Assembly: GCA_964443825.1 (NCBI GenBank)
Contig: CAYUEV010000009.1
Coordinates: forward strand, 1 to 39,370
Direction: 5' to 3'
DNA from: UBA1081 sp964443825
GTDB taxonomy: Bacteria > Bacillota > Clostridia > Oscillospirales > Acutalibacteraceae
Length of the DNA: 39,370 bases
Shown here one piece after another: positions 25,838 to 34,563 of this stretch (positions are counted from its first letter, which is position 1; each line of letters opens with the position of its first letter). The notes beneath the pieces are model-generated. The model made no database searches. It saw nothing but the letters and a program-made list of their open reading frames with translations, and was not told where the DNA came from. Made by a program: the position numbers and the translations under genes.

Positions 25838-27265
25838 ATGGACGATATACTGAAAAAACGCGAAGACGTATTTGTTCCGCCTTCGGAAATTTCAAAAGAG
25901 AGGGAGTATTGCGAACTTCTTAAGGACCTTTTGAGCGCCCGTTTCGGCGAACGCCCAAAAGCCTGCGTCAGGACTTACGGCTGTCAGGGGAACGTGTCGG
26001 ACGGCGAGCGGATCAAGGGTATGCTCCGCGATATGGGATTTTCGTTTGTAAATTCCCCGGAGGAAGCCGATTTTGTCCTTTTTAACACGTGCGCCGTAAG
26101 AGAACACGCCGAGGACAGGGTCTTGGGGAACGTAGGCGCCCTAAAGCCCGTCAAGGAAAAAAAGCGCGGCATGATAATCGCCCTTTCAGGCTGCATGACG
26201 CAGCAAAAGCATATAAGCGAACTTATTAAAAACAGCTATCCTTACGTAAATATCGTTTTTGGGACGTTCAGCCTTTACAAACTGCCCGAAGCCCTTTACA
26301 AAGTATTGACGACGGGCGGGAGGGTTTTCTACGCCGAAAACGAAAACGGGAGAATCGCCGAGGGCGTCGCTCCCGTCAGGGAATATTCCTATAAGGCTTT
26401 TCTCCCCGTAATGTACGGCTGCGACAATTTCTGCTCTTACTGCGTGGTGCCTTTAGTGAGGGGACGCGAGAGAAGCAGAAGGCCGGAGGACATTTTAAAA
26501 GAGGCTAAAGAGCTTGTCGATTCCGGCGTAAAGGAGATAACTCTTTTGGGGCAAAACGTAAATTCTTACGGCAAAAACCCCGATTACGGCGTGAATTTTT
26601 CGGATTTATTAAAACAAATAAACTCTTTAGACGGCGACTTTATCATCAGGTTTATGACTTCCCACCCCAAAGACTGCACCAAAGAGTTAATAGACGCTTT
26701 AAGAGACTGCGAAAAGTGCGCCCCGCACCTTCATCTGCCCGTTCAGTGCGGAAGCGACAGAATTTTAAGGCTTATGAACAGGAAATACACGAGAAAAGAG
26801 TACCTAAGCCTTATAGATTACGCTAAAAAGACCATTCCCGACATTTCCATCACAAGCGATATTATGGTGGGTTTCCCCGGCGAGACTTACGAGGATTTTA
26901 AGGAAACGCTAAGCCTTATTAAAGAAGTGAGGTACGCGTCGCTCTTTACGTTTATTTACTCAAAGAGAGAGGGGACTAGAGCCGCTTTAATGGAAGATCC
27001 CGCGCCTTACAGCGAAAAGTCAAAGTGGTTTAAGGAGCTTTTGTCGGAGCAGGAAAAAATAGCGTCCCAAAGAAGCCGGAACATGATTGGGAACACGTAC
27101 CGCTGCCTTATAGAAGATAACGAAAAGGACGGGCGTTTAACGGGCAGAACAGGCGGGAACGTCTCGATTAAATTTGACGGAAACAAAGAGCTTGTCGGGA
27201 ATTTCGCCCGGATTAAAGTCACAAAAGCCGGAAACTGGGTTTTGGAAGGCGAACCGGTTCAATAA
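25838..27265 (+). CDS. miaB: tRNA-2-methylthio-N6-dimethylallyladenosine synthase MiaB
   Basis: A radical-SAM methylthiotransferase that adds the methylthio group to i6A37 in tRNAs. The auxiliary cluster cysteines are Cys49 (TYGCQ), Cys85 (NTCAVRE) and Cys119 (SGCMTQQ). The radical-SAM motif CDNFCSYC holds Cys195, Cys199 and Cys202. The C-terminal TRAM domain begins near residue 405. Its length of 475 includes an N-terminal stretch of about 40 residues before the core, as in other Firmicutes. The gene starts a long plus-strand run; miaA, which makes its substrate i6A37, is three genes downstream. Confidence 0.96.
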   Translation: MDDILKKREDVFVPPSEISKEREYCELLKDLLSARFGERPKACVRTYGCQGNVSDGERIKGMLRDMGFSFVNSPEEADFVLFNTCAVREHAEDRVLGNVGALKPVKEKKRGMIIALSGCMTQQKHISELIKNSYPYVNIVFGTFSLYKLPEALYKVLTTGGRVFYAENENGRIAEGVAPVREYSYKAFLPVMYGCDNFCSYCVVPLVRGRERSRRPEDILKEAKELVDSGVKEITLLGQNVNSYGKNPDYGVNFSDLLKQINSLDGDFIIRFMTSHPKDCTKELIDALRDCEKCAPHLHLPVQCGSDRILRLMNRKYTRKEYLSLIDYAKKTIPDISITSDIMVGFPGETYEDFKETLSLIKEVRYASLFTFIYSKREGTRAALMEDPAPYSEKSKWFKELLSEQEKIASQRSRNMIGNTYRCLIEDNEKDGRLTGRTGGNVSIKFDGNKELVGNFARIKVTKAGNWVLEGEPVQ

Positions 27266-27278
27266 AAGGAGAAGCAAA

Positions 27279-27689
27279 ATGGATATTGTTAAAATCGCGA
27301 GAGAACTCGGAAAAGCCATACAGGAGGACGAGAGATACGCCCGCTTTGACGAGGCTAAAAAGGACAAAGACGCCGATATGGAATTAAACTCCCTAATCGG
27401 AAAATTAAACTTAATACAAATGTCTTATCAGCACGAGTCCGAAAACAACCGCGACGAAAATAAAATGAAAGAGTACGACGAGCAGTTCAATAAAATCTAC
27501 GACGAGATCATGAAAAACGAAACGATGATAAATTACGAGGCGGCGAGAGAGGAACTCGACAATATGATGAGTTATATCGTCAATATCCTCACTCTCTGCG
27601 TGAACGGCGAAGACCCCGAAACCTGCGAGCCTTCCCCGGGGAACGGCTGCGGGGGGAACTGCGCGTCGTGTTCGGAAGGCTGTTTTTAA
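27279..27689 (+). CDS. YlbF/YmcA family protein with cysteine-rich tail
   Basis: A 136-residue helical protein of the Com_YlbF family (KIARELGKAIQEDERYARFDEAKK...). In Bacillus subtilis YmcA and YlbF join YaaT in the Y-complex, which carries Fe-S clusters and directs RNase Y maturation, and ymcA lies next to miaB as here. The last 32 residues hold seven cysteines, ending NGCGGNCASCSEGC, a probable cluster-binding tail. I chose ATG 27279, seven bases after AAGGAG; the frame extends further upstream but only inside miaB. Fourteen bases separate it from miaB and from the next gene. Confidence 0.85.
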   Translation: MDIVKIARELGKAIQEDERYARFDEAKKDKDADMELNSLIGKLNLIQMSYQHESENNRDENKMKEYDEQFNKIYDEIMKNETMINYEAAREELDNMMSYIVNILTLCVNGEDPETCEPSPGNGCGGNCASCSEGCF

Positions 27690-27702
27690 AAAGGAGAATT
27701 TT

Positions 27703-27972
27703 ATGCGCGCCGTAATATCGGTTATAGGAAAAGACGCGGTCGGGATTTTGGCCGCGGCGTCGGCGGAGTGCGCCCGGTACAACTTAAATATCGTGGAAGT
27801 TACGCAATCCGTGAGGGAGGGGATGTTCGTGATGATTATGATTTGCGACGTCTCAAAAATGAACGGCGATTTTTCGAGCTTTGTCGACAGTATGGAGAAC
27901 CTGGGAAAAGAGAAAAATCTCTCTATCAAAGCCATGCACGAAGATATTTTTAACGCGATGCACACTATATAA
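27703..27972 (+). CDS. ACT domain protein (UPF0237 type)
   Basis: An 89-residue protein made of a single ACT domain: AVISVIGKDAVGILAAASAECARYNLNIVEVTQ, then a second strand GMFVMIMICDVS. Members of this family resemble the regulatory domain of glycine-cleavage repressor proteins and bind amino acids or other small ligands; the ligand and target here are unknown. AAGGAG lies upstream of the ATG, and miaA starts three bases after the stop, so it is inside the miaB-miaA operon. Confidence 0.85.
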   Translation: MRAVISVIGKDAVGILAAASAECARYNLNIVEVTQSVREGMFVMIMICDVSKMNGDFSSFVDSMENLGKEKNLSIKAMHEDIFNAMHTI

Positions 27973-27975
27973 AAT

Positions 27976-28911
27976 ATGCCTGACGAACCGATAAAAGTTA
28001 TAGCCGCGGCGGGGGCCACGTCGTCGGGGAAAAGCGACCTCTCCGTGTATCTCGCCAAAGCGCTTGACGGCGAGGTGATTTCGGCCGACTCCATGCAAAT
28101 TTACAAGGGCATGGATATAGCCACGGCGAAAATCACCGAAGACGAGATGGACGGCGTAAAGCACCACTTGATAAGTTTTTTGGATCCTTCCCGGGAATAC
28201 AGCGCCGCGCTGTTCAAAAAAGACGCCGAAAATATAATTTACGATATTGACAGAAGGGGCAAGGTCCCGATAATCTGCGGCGGTACGGGGCTTTATATAG
28301 ACTCCCTTTTAAAAGGCTTCGACTTTTCCTATATGCCCGAGGATTTAAAAATCAGATCCGAGCTTAAAAAGAGAGCGGATTCGGAAGGCGCCGAACCTCT
28401 TTTAAACGAGCTTAAGGATATCGACCCCGAAACCGCCTCCAAACTCTCCTTAAACGACGAAAAAAGAATAATAAGGGCGCTGGAAGTATATTATATCACA
28501 GGAGAAAAATTTTCAAAGAGAAAAGAAAAAACCCTGGAAGGCTCTAAAAAATTCGACTCTCTGTATATTATCATCGATTTTTCGGATCGGCGGGCGCTTT
28601 ATAGGAGAATAGACGAAAGAGTAGATAAAATGATAGAGAACGGTCTTGTGGAAGAGGCTAAAAAGTTTATCGACAAGGGCCCCACCTCAAGGCAGGCCAT
28701 AGGATATAAAGAGCTCGTTCCCTACTTTAAAAACGAAAAAAGCCTCGACGAGTGCGTGGAAAACATAAAAAAATCAACGAGACGCTACGCGAAAAGGCAG
28801 ATCACGTGGTTCAAAAGAAACAGGGACGCGTTCAGAGTAGATCCCGCCGCCGACCCCGGTTACAAAGACGCGGCTTTAAACGAGGCCCTAAAATTTTTAA
28901 ACGGAAAATGA
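27976..28911 (+). CDS. miaA: tRNA dimethylallyltransferase MiaA
   Basis: This enzyme transfers the dimethylallyl group to N6 of A37 in tRNAs reading UNN codons, giving the MiaB substrate. Residues 13-20 form the P-loop GATSSGKS, followed by ISADSMQIYKGMDIATAK, HHLISFLDP, the GGTGLY block and the RQAIGYKEL motif in the swinging domain. At 311 residues it is full length. The TGA overlaps the ATG of the next gene (ATGA). It is three genes from miaB, so the i6A37 to ms2i6A37 pathway is in one run. Confidence 0.96.
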   Translation: MPDEPIKVIAAAGATSSGKSDLSVYLAKALDGEVISADSMQIYKGMDIATAKITEDEMDGVKHHLISFLDPSREYSAALFKKDAENIIYDIDRRGKVPIICGGTGLYIDSLLKGFDFSYMPEDLKIRSELKKRADSEGAEPLLNELKDIDPETASKLSLNDEKRIIRALEVYYITGEKFSKRKEKTLEGSKKFDSLYIIIDFSDRRALYRRIDERVDKMIENGLVEEAKKFIDKGPTSRQAIGYKELVPYFKNEKSLDECVENIKKSTRRYAKRQITWFKRNRDAFRVDPAADPGYKDAALNEALKFLNGK

Positions 28912-30182
28912 AAAAAACGAAACCGAAAAAAAGAAAAAAATTCAAACTTACGAAAAAGAACGTCCCCGTTATAATTTCAGCGGTAGTTTTCGGGGTTCTC
29001 GCCGCGCTTCTTATTATTTCCCAGATATATATTTCGAGGGATTCGTCGAGGATTTTAACCGAAATCGCGACCGCCGACGCGTTCGAAGAATCGCTTGACG
29101 TTGAAATTATCGCGGTAAGGGACGAAACCCCGATATTCTCAGACTACAAAAACGTGGCTTCGGCGGTGGACGACGGGACGAGAGTCGGAGTCGGGGCTAC
29201 CGTAGCCTACGCGTTCTCAAATCCCCGGTCGGCGGGGAACGTCGTCAGGATGACCGAAATAAAAAAGCAGATCGATTATTACGGGAGTCTTGTCGGAAGG
29301 CAGTCGGCCGCCGTGGGCGACGTCTCCTCTTACGACGACAAAATCGACGACAGCGTTCTTTCTTTCGCGACCGCCGCGGCGTCGGGCGATTTTTCCGATT
29401 TGGAAACCAAGGAGGATGAACTCCGCGACGCCATAACCAATAAGCAAAAAGCGCAGGGAGTCGAAATCGACATCTCGGGAATCATAAACTCCCTTGAAAG
29501 CGAATACGACGCCGTTAAAAGCGCCGCCGGCACATACGACGAAATCAAGGCCGACAAAGCGGGCTACTATATAGGCGGGTCGGACGGCTACGAAAGCGTT
29601 CTCGACTACAATAAAGTCGACGAGTGGACGATAAAGGACGTGGAAAACGCCGTAAACGCGGAACCCGCGGAAACCCCGGGGGAGATAGGGAGAGTGGTTC
29701 ACGGCTATTCCTGGTACATGGCGTTCATCGCGAATACATCCGACATTGAGGAATTTAACGAGGGAGAACTGCGGACGGTGTCTCTCCCCGAAACCTCCAT
29801 AGACGACTTTTCGGCGTTTGTTTACTCCATAAAATCAGACAGAAACAGCGGGAAATCGCTGGTAGTCCTTAAATGCCTTTTGATGAACGAGAATTTAGCG
29901 TCGTTAAGGCGCGAAAAAGCGAAAATCCTTATAAAGAGATACGAGGGTTACCGCGTCGACAGTGGCGCTATCCGCGTAAACGGCGAGAATGAAAAAGGCG
30001 TGTACATAGTCAAAGGCGGCAGGATGTACTTTAGAAAACTTGAAATCGAGTACTCGGGCGACGGCTACTGTATCGTGTCCAACCCCTACTTGAACGACGT
30101 TACCAGAAAGAGAAACTACATAAATCTTTACGACGAGTATATAGTCGAGGGAAAAAATCTCTCGGAAGGGAAAATTATTTAA
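28908..30182 (+). CDS. HlyD-like membrane-anchored periplasmic-adaptor-type protein
   Basis: A 424-residue protein. I start it at the ATG overlapping the miaA stop; the open frame extends further upstream inside miaA without meaning. A lysine-rich N terminus precedes one membrane segment (about 18-40), so the bulk is outside. The outer part has a biotinyl/lipoyl-like edge (VRDETPIFSDYKNVASAVDDGTRVGVGATVAYAF), a helical stretch with SSYDDKI, and a C-terminal barrel-like part with VDSGAIRVNGENEKGVYIVKGG and YFRKLEIEYSGDGY, as in HlyD/membrane-fusion proteins. No ABC or RND pump is beside it. Its seat between miaA and the yggS-sepF-divIVA block suggests an envelope or division role, but this is inference. 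Confidence 0.7.
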   Translation: MKKTKPKKRKKFKLTKKNVPVIISAVVFGVLAALLIISQIYISRDSSRILTEIATADAFEESLDVEIIAVRDETPIFSDYKNVASAVDDGTRVGVGATVAYAFSNPRSAGNVVRMTEIKKQIDYYGSLVGRQSAAVGDVSSYDDKIDDSVLSFATAAASGDFSDLETKEDELRDAITNKQKAQGVEIDISGIINSLESEYDAVKSAAGTYDEIKADKAGYYIGGSDGYESVLDYNKVDEWTIKDVENAVNAEPAETPGEIGRVVHGYSWYMAFIANTSDIEEFNEGELRTVSLPETSIDDFSAFVYSIKSDRNSGKSLVVLKCLLMNENLASLRREKAKILIKRYEGYRVDSGAIRVNGENEKGVYIVKGGRMYFRKLEIEYSGDGYCIVSNPYLNDVTRKRNYINLYDEYIVEGKNLSEGKII

Positions 30183-30199
30183 ATTTTAAGGTTTAAGCT

Positions 30200-30910
30200 A
30201 TGGATCAAAAACTTGACATGATTGAGGAAAACTACAAATTACTTAAGGAGGAAATAGGAAAAGCCGCCTTAAAATCGGGCAGGAGCGAAAACGACGTTCG
30301 TTTTATGGCGGTCACAAAGACCGTGGAGCCCGTTTACATAAACCGCGCCATAGAGCTTGGAATCGACTTGATAGGCGAAAACAGAGTGCAGGAGTTCCTT
30401 TCAAAAAAAGACGACTTAAACCTTAAAAACGTCGAAAAGCGCCTGATTGGGCGTCTCCAGTCCAATAAAGTTAAAAAAATCGTGGGACAGGTCGATATGA
30501 TAGAATCGGTCGACAGCGTGAAGATCGCCTCTTTGATAAGCGAACGGTCGATAGAGCTGGGGATCAGAACCGATATACTTATAGAAATAAACATCGGCGG
30601 CGAAGAATCCAAAACCGGAATGGACAAGTCGAGATTTTTAGACGATTTCTACAAAATATCCGAGATGAAAGGCGTTTATATAAGAGGGCTTATGACGATA
30701 CCGCCGATATGCGAAAATAATTACGAATTAAGAAAATTTTTCACCGAAATGCGCGATATGTTTCTTGACATTAAGAGCAAAAACAGAGATAATATAAGTA
30801 TGGATATTTTGTCGATGGGAATGTCCGGCGACTTTAGGGAAGCTATAGAATGCGGGTCTAACTCGGTTAGAATAGGTTCGGCTCTCTTTGGAAAGAGAAA
30901 TTATTCTTGA
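30200..30910 (+). CDS. yggS: YggS/PLPBP family pyridoxal phosphate homeostasis protein
   Basis: A 236-residue single-domain PLP-binding protein of the alanine-racemase N-domain fold that affects PLP and amino acid homeostasis. The cofactor lysine is Lys40 in MAVTKT. IGENRVQE, LIGRLQSNKVK, the MGMSGDFREAIECGS phosphate loop and VRIGSALFG are all present. It lies directly before sepF, as ylmE does before sepF (ylmF) in Bacillus. TAAGG-like sequence lies upstream of the ATG at 30200. Confidence 0.93.
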   Translation: MDQKLDMIEENYKLLKEEIGKAALKSGRSENDVRFMAVTKTVEPVYINRAIELGIDLIGENRVQEFLSKKDDLNLKNVEKRLIGRLQSNKVKKIVGQVDMIESVDSVKIASLISERSIELGIRTDILIEINIGGEESKTGMDKSRFLDDFYKISEMKGVYIRGLMTIPPICENNYELRKFFTEMRDMFLDIKSKNRDNISMDILSMGMSGDFREAIECGSNSVRIGSALFGKRNYS

Positions 30911-30924
30911 CGGGAGGAAAAAGT

Positions 30925-31494
30925 ATGGGAATGTGGAACAGAATCAAAAATTACATGGACGCTCAGCAGACGGCGGGCGACGACGCGTCCTATGAAGAGG
31001 ACGCGGAAAAGGAAGAGGAAGTCGAAAGACGCCCGTACCAGTCTTCTCCCGCCCCGTCGAGAAGAAGGCAGGAAGAGAAAAGGCAGCCGAAATCAAGAGA
31101 CCGGGATAGAGAACGGGAAAGAGAGAGAATATACGATATGGAACAGTACCAGTCGCCCCCGTCCCGCGACTACAGAGAAAGCCGCTCCAGCAGAGTGGTG
31201 GACATACACACGACCGCGAAACTCCAGGTCGTCCTGACAAAACCCGAAAAATTCTCGGACGCTAAGGAAATCGCCGATAATTTAGGAGCGAAACGCACTA
31301 TAGTATTGAATCTTGAGTCCACCAGCAAAGACGAGGCCTTGAGGCTTCTCGACTTTTTGAGCGGCGTGGCATACGCGAACGACGGCGAAATCAAAAAAAT
31401 CGCTCAAAGCACATTCATAATCACCCCTTATAACGTCGACGTTATGGGAGATTTATTGTATGAACTTGAGTCAAACGGAGTATTTTTCGTATAA
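30925..31494 (+). CDS. sepF: cell division protein SepF
   Basis: A Z-ring bundling protein that anchors FtsZ to the membrane. The N-terminal MGMWNRIKNYM is the amphipathic membrane helix; a charged linker rich in Arg/Glu/Pro spans about 15-95. The SepF domain fills the last 90 residues (LQVVLTKPEKFSDAKEIADNL, RTIVLNLESTSKDEALRLLDFLSG, STFIITPYNVDV). The linker is longer than in B. subtilis (189 residues in total against about 150). GGGAGG lies seven bases before ATG 30925, which I prefer to a TTG at 30907 that falls before the ribosome site. Confidence 0.94.
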   Translation: MGMWNRIKNYMDAQQTAGDDASYEEDAEKEEEVERRPYQSSPAPSRRRQEEKRQPKSRDRDRERERERIYDMEQYQSPPSRDYRESRSSRVVDIHTTAKLQVVLTKPEKFSDAKEIADNLGAKRTIVLNLESTSKDEALRLLDFLSGVAYANDGEIKKIAQSTFIITPYNVDVMGDLLYELESNGVFFV

Positions 31495-31527
31495 AAACGC
31501 AATTATATTTTAAAGGGGGATACCGGC

Positions 31528-33138
31528 GTGACGTCAGAGGAAATTTTAAATCATCAATTTGAGTACTATACCGAGGAAAGCTACTCGAAAGAGAGCGTGG
31601 ACTCATACGTTAAAGAAGTGAGCGAGGCTTACGAAAATCTTTTTAAAGAGAACAAGGAAGTCGTGAGAAGGCTTACGATTTTCGCCAAAAAGCTTGAGGA
31701 GTACAAGAAAAACGAAAGCTACATGACGGAAACGCTCCTGACCGCCCAAAAGACCGCGTCGCAGACTATTTCCGGCGCCGAGTCGGTAGTCGCCAAAATG
31801 ATAGAGGCGGCTAAAACCGAGGGCAAAAAAATAATCAACGAGGCGAAAGAGAGCGCCAACTCCGTCTACGCCGACAGAGATAAAATTTTAGCCGACGCTA
31901 AAGCCGAGGCGGACGAGCTTGTCAGAAGAGCGGCGAACGCCTACGAAGAAGCGAAGGCCGAGGCGGAAGAGGACGTTCGGTTCGTAGTGGAAGACGCCAA
32001 GGTAGACTTTCAAAACGCCATCGACGATATTAAATTAAACGCCGGCTCTAAAGAGAAGACGAGAAGCTACGTAGACTCCGCGGTAAGAGAAGCCGAAAAA
32101 ATGAAGACGGACGCAAGGAACCTCAGAAACGAGTCGTTCGAACTTAAAAAACTCGCCGTTCTCTACAGGGAGAAAGCCGTTAAGAAAGCCGAGGAGCAGG
32201 CTCAAATAGTAATCGACAACGCGAAAGCGTCCGCCGCCGCGATACTCTTAAAAGCTCAGTCGGACGTTGACAAAATAAACGACGAGATAGCCGAAAAAAC
32301 CCGCGCCGTAAACGACCTTTTCGACGCGTCCCTGGAGAGATACGCTTATGTAAAGGAGACCGCCGACAAGGTGGCGGAAGGTTTTAAGAAGGAACTTCTC
32401 AATATCTCGGATCATCTTGACTCCTTGCGGCCCAAGATCGACATGCCGGAAATTTCCCGCGTAGACGTATACGAGCCGAAACTCGCCGACGACGACGAAG
32501 CTCTGTACGAGGCCGTCGCCAACAAAGATCTGGACGGCATTTTAAAGCGCTTCGGAATAGACCCGGACAATCTTTCGGAATCTAAAACCGCCGCTAAAAA
32601 GGACTTGCTAAAGTATGACCTCAAGGGTAAAAAACAGGAGTCGGGAGAACTTAAAGAAAATAACGCCGAAGACCCGGTAAGCGGCGAGCGGGCGGCCGAA
32701 GCTCTCAAAGAAGAATCAAAAGAAGACGGCGATAGCGCGGAAGAGTTCGACCTTAACTTTGACGACGCGGAGGCAATTCCCGAGGCGGGAGAGGAAGTCG
32801 ATCGCCTTACGGACGAAAAAGAGGAGAAAGAAGAAGAGCCGGAAGGCGACTTTTCAAAAGACGGTTTTCTTTCGGACGGCGACTGGAACAAAATCCCCGA
32901 AAACAACGGGGAAGCGGACGAACCGGCGGAAGAAAACGGGAGAACAAGATACATTAAGGAAGAGAAAACGAGTTTCGATGGCTTCCAAAACTTCTCCGAC
33001 GAACAGTCTGACGCGCTGGACGAAGACTTTGAGATCGACTTCAGCATGTTCGATACGGACCGCGAAAAGGAAGAGGAGAATAAGCGGGAAAAACAGAAGC
33101 AAAATAACTCCAAGAAAAAGAAAAAGAAGAAAAAATAG
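31528..33138 (+). CDS. divIVA: DivIVA domain protein with long acidic C-terminal extension
   Basis: A cell-pole/septum scaffold. The first 60 residues form the DivIVA membrane-binding and coiled-coil head (LNHQFEYYTEESYSKESVDSYVKEV), and coiled-coil continues to about residue 310, rich in Ala, Glu and Lys. The last 220 residues are low complexity: Asp/Glu-rich (EEFDLNFDDAEAIPEAGEEVDRL...) and ending in a block of lysines. At 536 residues this is more than twice the B. subtilis DivIVA (164). The GTG start at 31528 has AAGGGGGA seven bases upstream. ylmG and ylmH, which often lie between sepF and divIVA, are missing. Confidence 0.88.
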   Translation: MTSEEILNHQFEYYTEESYSKESVDSYVKEVSEAYENLFKENKEVVRRLTIFAKKLEEYKKNESYMTETLLTAQKTASQTISGAESVVAKMIEAAKTEGKKIINEAKESANSVYADRDKILADAKAEADELVRRAANAYEEAKAEAEEDVRFVVEDAKVDFQNAIDDIKLNAGSKEKTRSYVDSAVREAEKMKTDARNLRNESFELKKLAVLYREKAVKKAEEQAQIVIDNAKASAAAILLKAQSDVDKINDEIAEKTRAVNDLFDASLERYAYVKETADKVAEGFKKELLNISDHLDSLRPKIDMPEISRVDVYEPKLADDDEALYEAVANKDLDGILKRFGIDPDNLSESKTAAKKDLLKYDLKGKKQESGELKENNAEDPVSGERAAEALKEESKEDGDSAEEFDLNFDDAEAIPEAGEEVDRLTDEKEEKEEEPEGDFSKDGFLSDGDWNKIPENNGEADEPAEENGRTRYIKEEKTSFDGFQNFSDEQSDALDEDFEIDFSMFDTDREKEEENKREKQKQNNSKKKKKKKK

Positions 33139-33141
33139 AGA

Positions 33142-33645
33142 ATGGCAAAAAAAAGTTCGCGCCGTTACGTTATTTTCGCCTGTCAGATTTTGTCGGCGGG
33201 AGCGTTGATTTTGATAAGCCGCCTTATAAGACGCGCCGTAATATCGAATTTAAAAGGACAAAACTCCGTATCGTTAATAAAGAACGTAATATCCTTAAAA
33301 TACGCCGAGAATACCGGAGCGGCGTTCAGCGCGTTTTCAAACTCCCCTAAAGTCTTATCGGCGGTCACCCTCATAATGCTCACAGGCCTCCTGATTTTCG
33401 TCTTTTTCTATAAAACCGACAGCAAAGCGATACTCGTTTCGGAGACGATGATTTTAGGCGGCGGCTTTGGGAACCTGATAGAGAGGATTTCCGACGGGTA
33501 CGTTGTAGATTACATAGCGACCGACTTTATAGATTTCCCCATATACAACTTTTCGGATATTCTTATAACCCTGGGAGCGGTTCTGCTTTTCGTTAAAGTG
33601 ATTTACGATGTTATTAAAGGCGGGGGCGAAAATGACGCCTCCTAA
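33142..33645 (+). CDS. lspA: lipoprotein signal peptidase (signal peptidase II)
   Basis: This membrane aspartyl protease cleaves prolipoprotein signal peptides. The 167 residues have about four membrane segments. The NTGAAFS motif is intact, as are the catalytic aspartates: Asp123 in GYVVDY and Asp139 in YNFSD. GGGFGNLIERISDGY replaces the more usual GNLIDR; the N-terminal DQ(T/x)K block reads ISRLIRR. The ATG is three bases after divIVA and the end overlaps rluD by 14 bases. Confidence 0.92.
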   Translation: MAKKSSRRYVIFACQILSAGALILISRLIRRAVISNLKGQNSVSLIKNVISLKYAENTGAAFSAFSNSPKVLSAVTLIMLTGLLIFVFFYKTDSKAILVSETMILGGGFGNLIERISDGYVVDYIATDFIDFPIYNFSDILITLGAVLLFVKVIYDVIKGGGENDAS

Positions 33646-34546
33646 AGACGCGCTTACGGCGGATCTGGACGGCGTAAGATTAGACGCGTTCGTAGCCGAT
33701 AAAACCGAGCTTTCAAGAAGCGCGGCGGCGAATTTATTAAATAAAGGGCTGATTACCGTAAACGGGAAACCGGCGCTCAAAAGCTTAAAAATAAAAAAAG
33801 GCGACGTAATCCGCGTAGAGTACCCGAAGCCCGAACCCCTGGAAGCCGTCCCGGAAAACATACCGCTCGATATAATATATGAGGACGACTGGCTGCTTGT
33901 GGTCGACAAGCCCAAAGGGATGGTTACCCATCCCGCCCCCGGCAACTACACGGGCACTCTCGTAAACGCTCTTTTGTACCACTGCGAAGGCGGTCTTTCG
34001 GGGATAAACGGCGCTTTAAGACCGGGGATAGTCCACAGAATCGACAAGGACACGAGCGGACTGCTGCTTGTCGCCAAAAACGACGAGGCTCACAGGAGTC
34101 TTTCTTCTCAAATCGAGGCGCACGCGTGCAAAAGAGAATATGAAGGCGTGGTAATCGGGCGGTTTAAAACGGAAAGCGGAACTATAGACGCTCCGATCGG
34201 GAGAAGCCCCTCCGACAGAAAAAAACGCGCCGTAAACGGGATAAACGCCAAAAACGCCGTAACTCATTATGAAACCGTTGAAATTCTAAACGGCTTTAGT
34301 TGTTGCCGCTTTAAACTGGAAACGGGCAGGACGCACCAGATAAGAGTTCACGCGAGCTATATGGGTCATCCTTTGGCGGGAGATGCGGTTTACGGCGACA
34401 AAAAGCGCGATTACGGGCTTTCGGGGCAGTGTCTTCACGCGAGATCCATAGGCTTTATTCACCCCGAAACGGGGGAGTATATGGAGTTCAGCTCCGATCT
34501 TCCAAAGTACTTTACGGATTTTTTGGAAAAAATAAGAAAACCTTAG
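33632..34546 (+). CDS. rluD: 23S rRNA pseudouridine synthase, RluD family
   Basis: An RluA/RluD-type pseudouridine synthase of 304 residues. An S4 RNA-binding domain (RLDAFVADKTELSRSAAANLL...GDVIRVE) precedes the catalytic domain with Asp138 in HRIDKDTSG. GRTHQIRVHASYMGHPLAGDAVYG marks the C-terminal part. I use ATG 33632, preceded by an AAAGGCGGGGG stretch; another ATG at 33608, eight codons upstream, is possible. It closes the lspA-rluD pair seen in many Firmicutes. Confidence 0.92.
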   Translation: MTPPKDALTADLDGVRLDAFVADKTELSRSAAANLLNKGLITVNGKPALKSLKIKKGDVIRVEYPKPEPLEAVPENIPLDIIYEDDWLLVVDKPKGMVTHPAPGNYTGTLVNALLYHCEGGLSGINGALRPGIVHRIDKDTSGLLLVAKNDEAHRSLSSQIEAHACKREYEGVVIGRFKTESGTIDAPIGRSPSDRKKRAVNGINAKNAVTHYETVEILNGFSCCRFKLETGRTHQIRVHASYMGHPLAGDAVYGDKKRDYGLSGQCLHARSIGFIHPETGEYMEFSSDLPKYFTDFLEKIRKP

Positions 34547-34563
34547 AAAGTTAAATTTAATTT

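Noticed and set aside
32412..33113. Minus-strand serine-rich frame inside divIVA
   Set aside because: Antisense of the acidic low-complexity tail (Glu/Asp codons read back as Ser/Phe/Leu).
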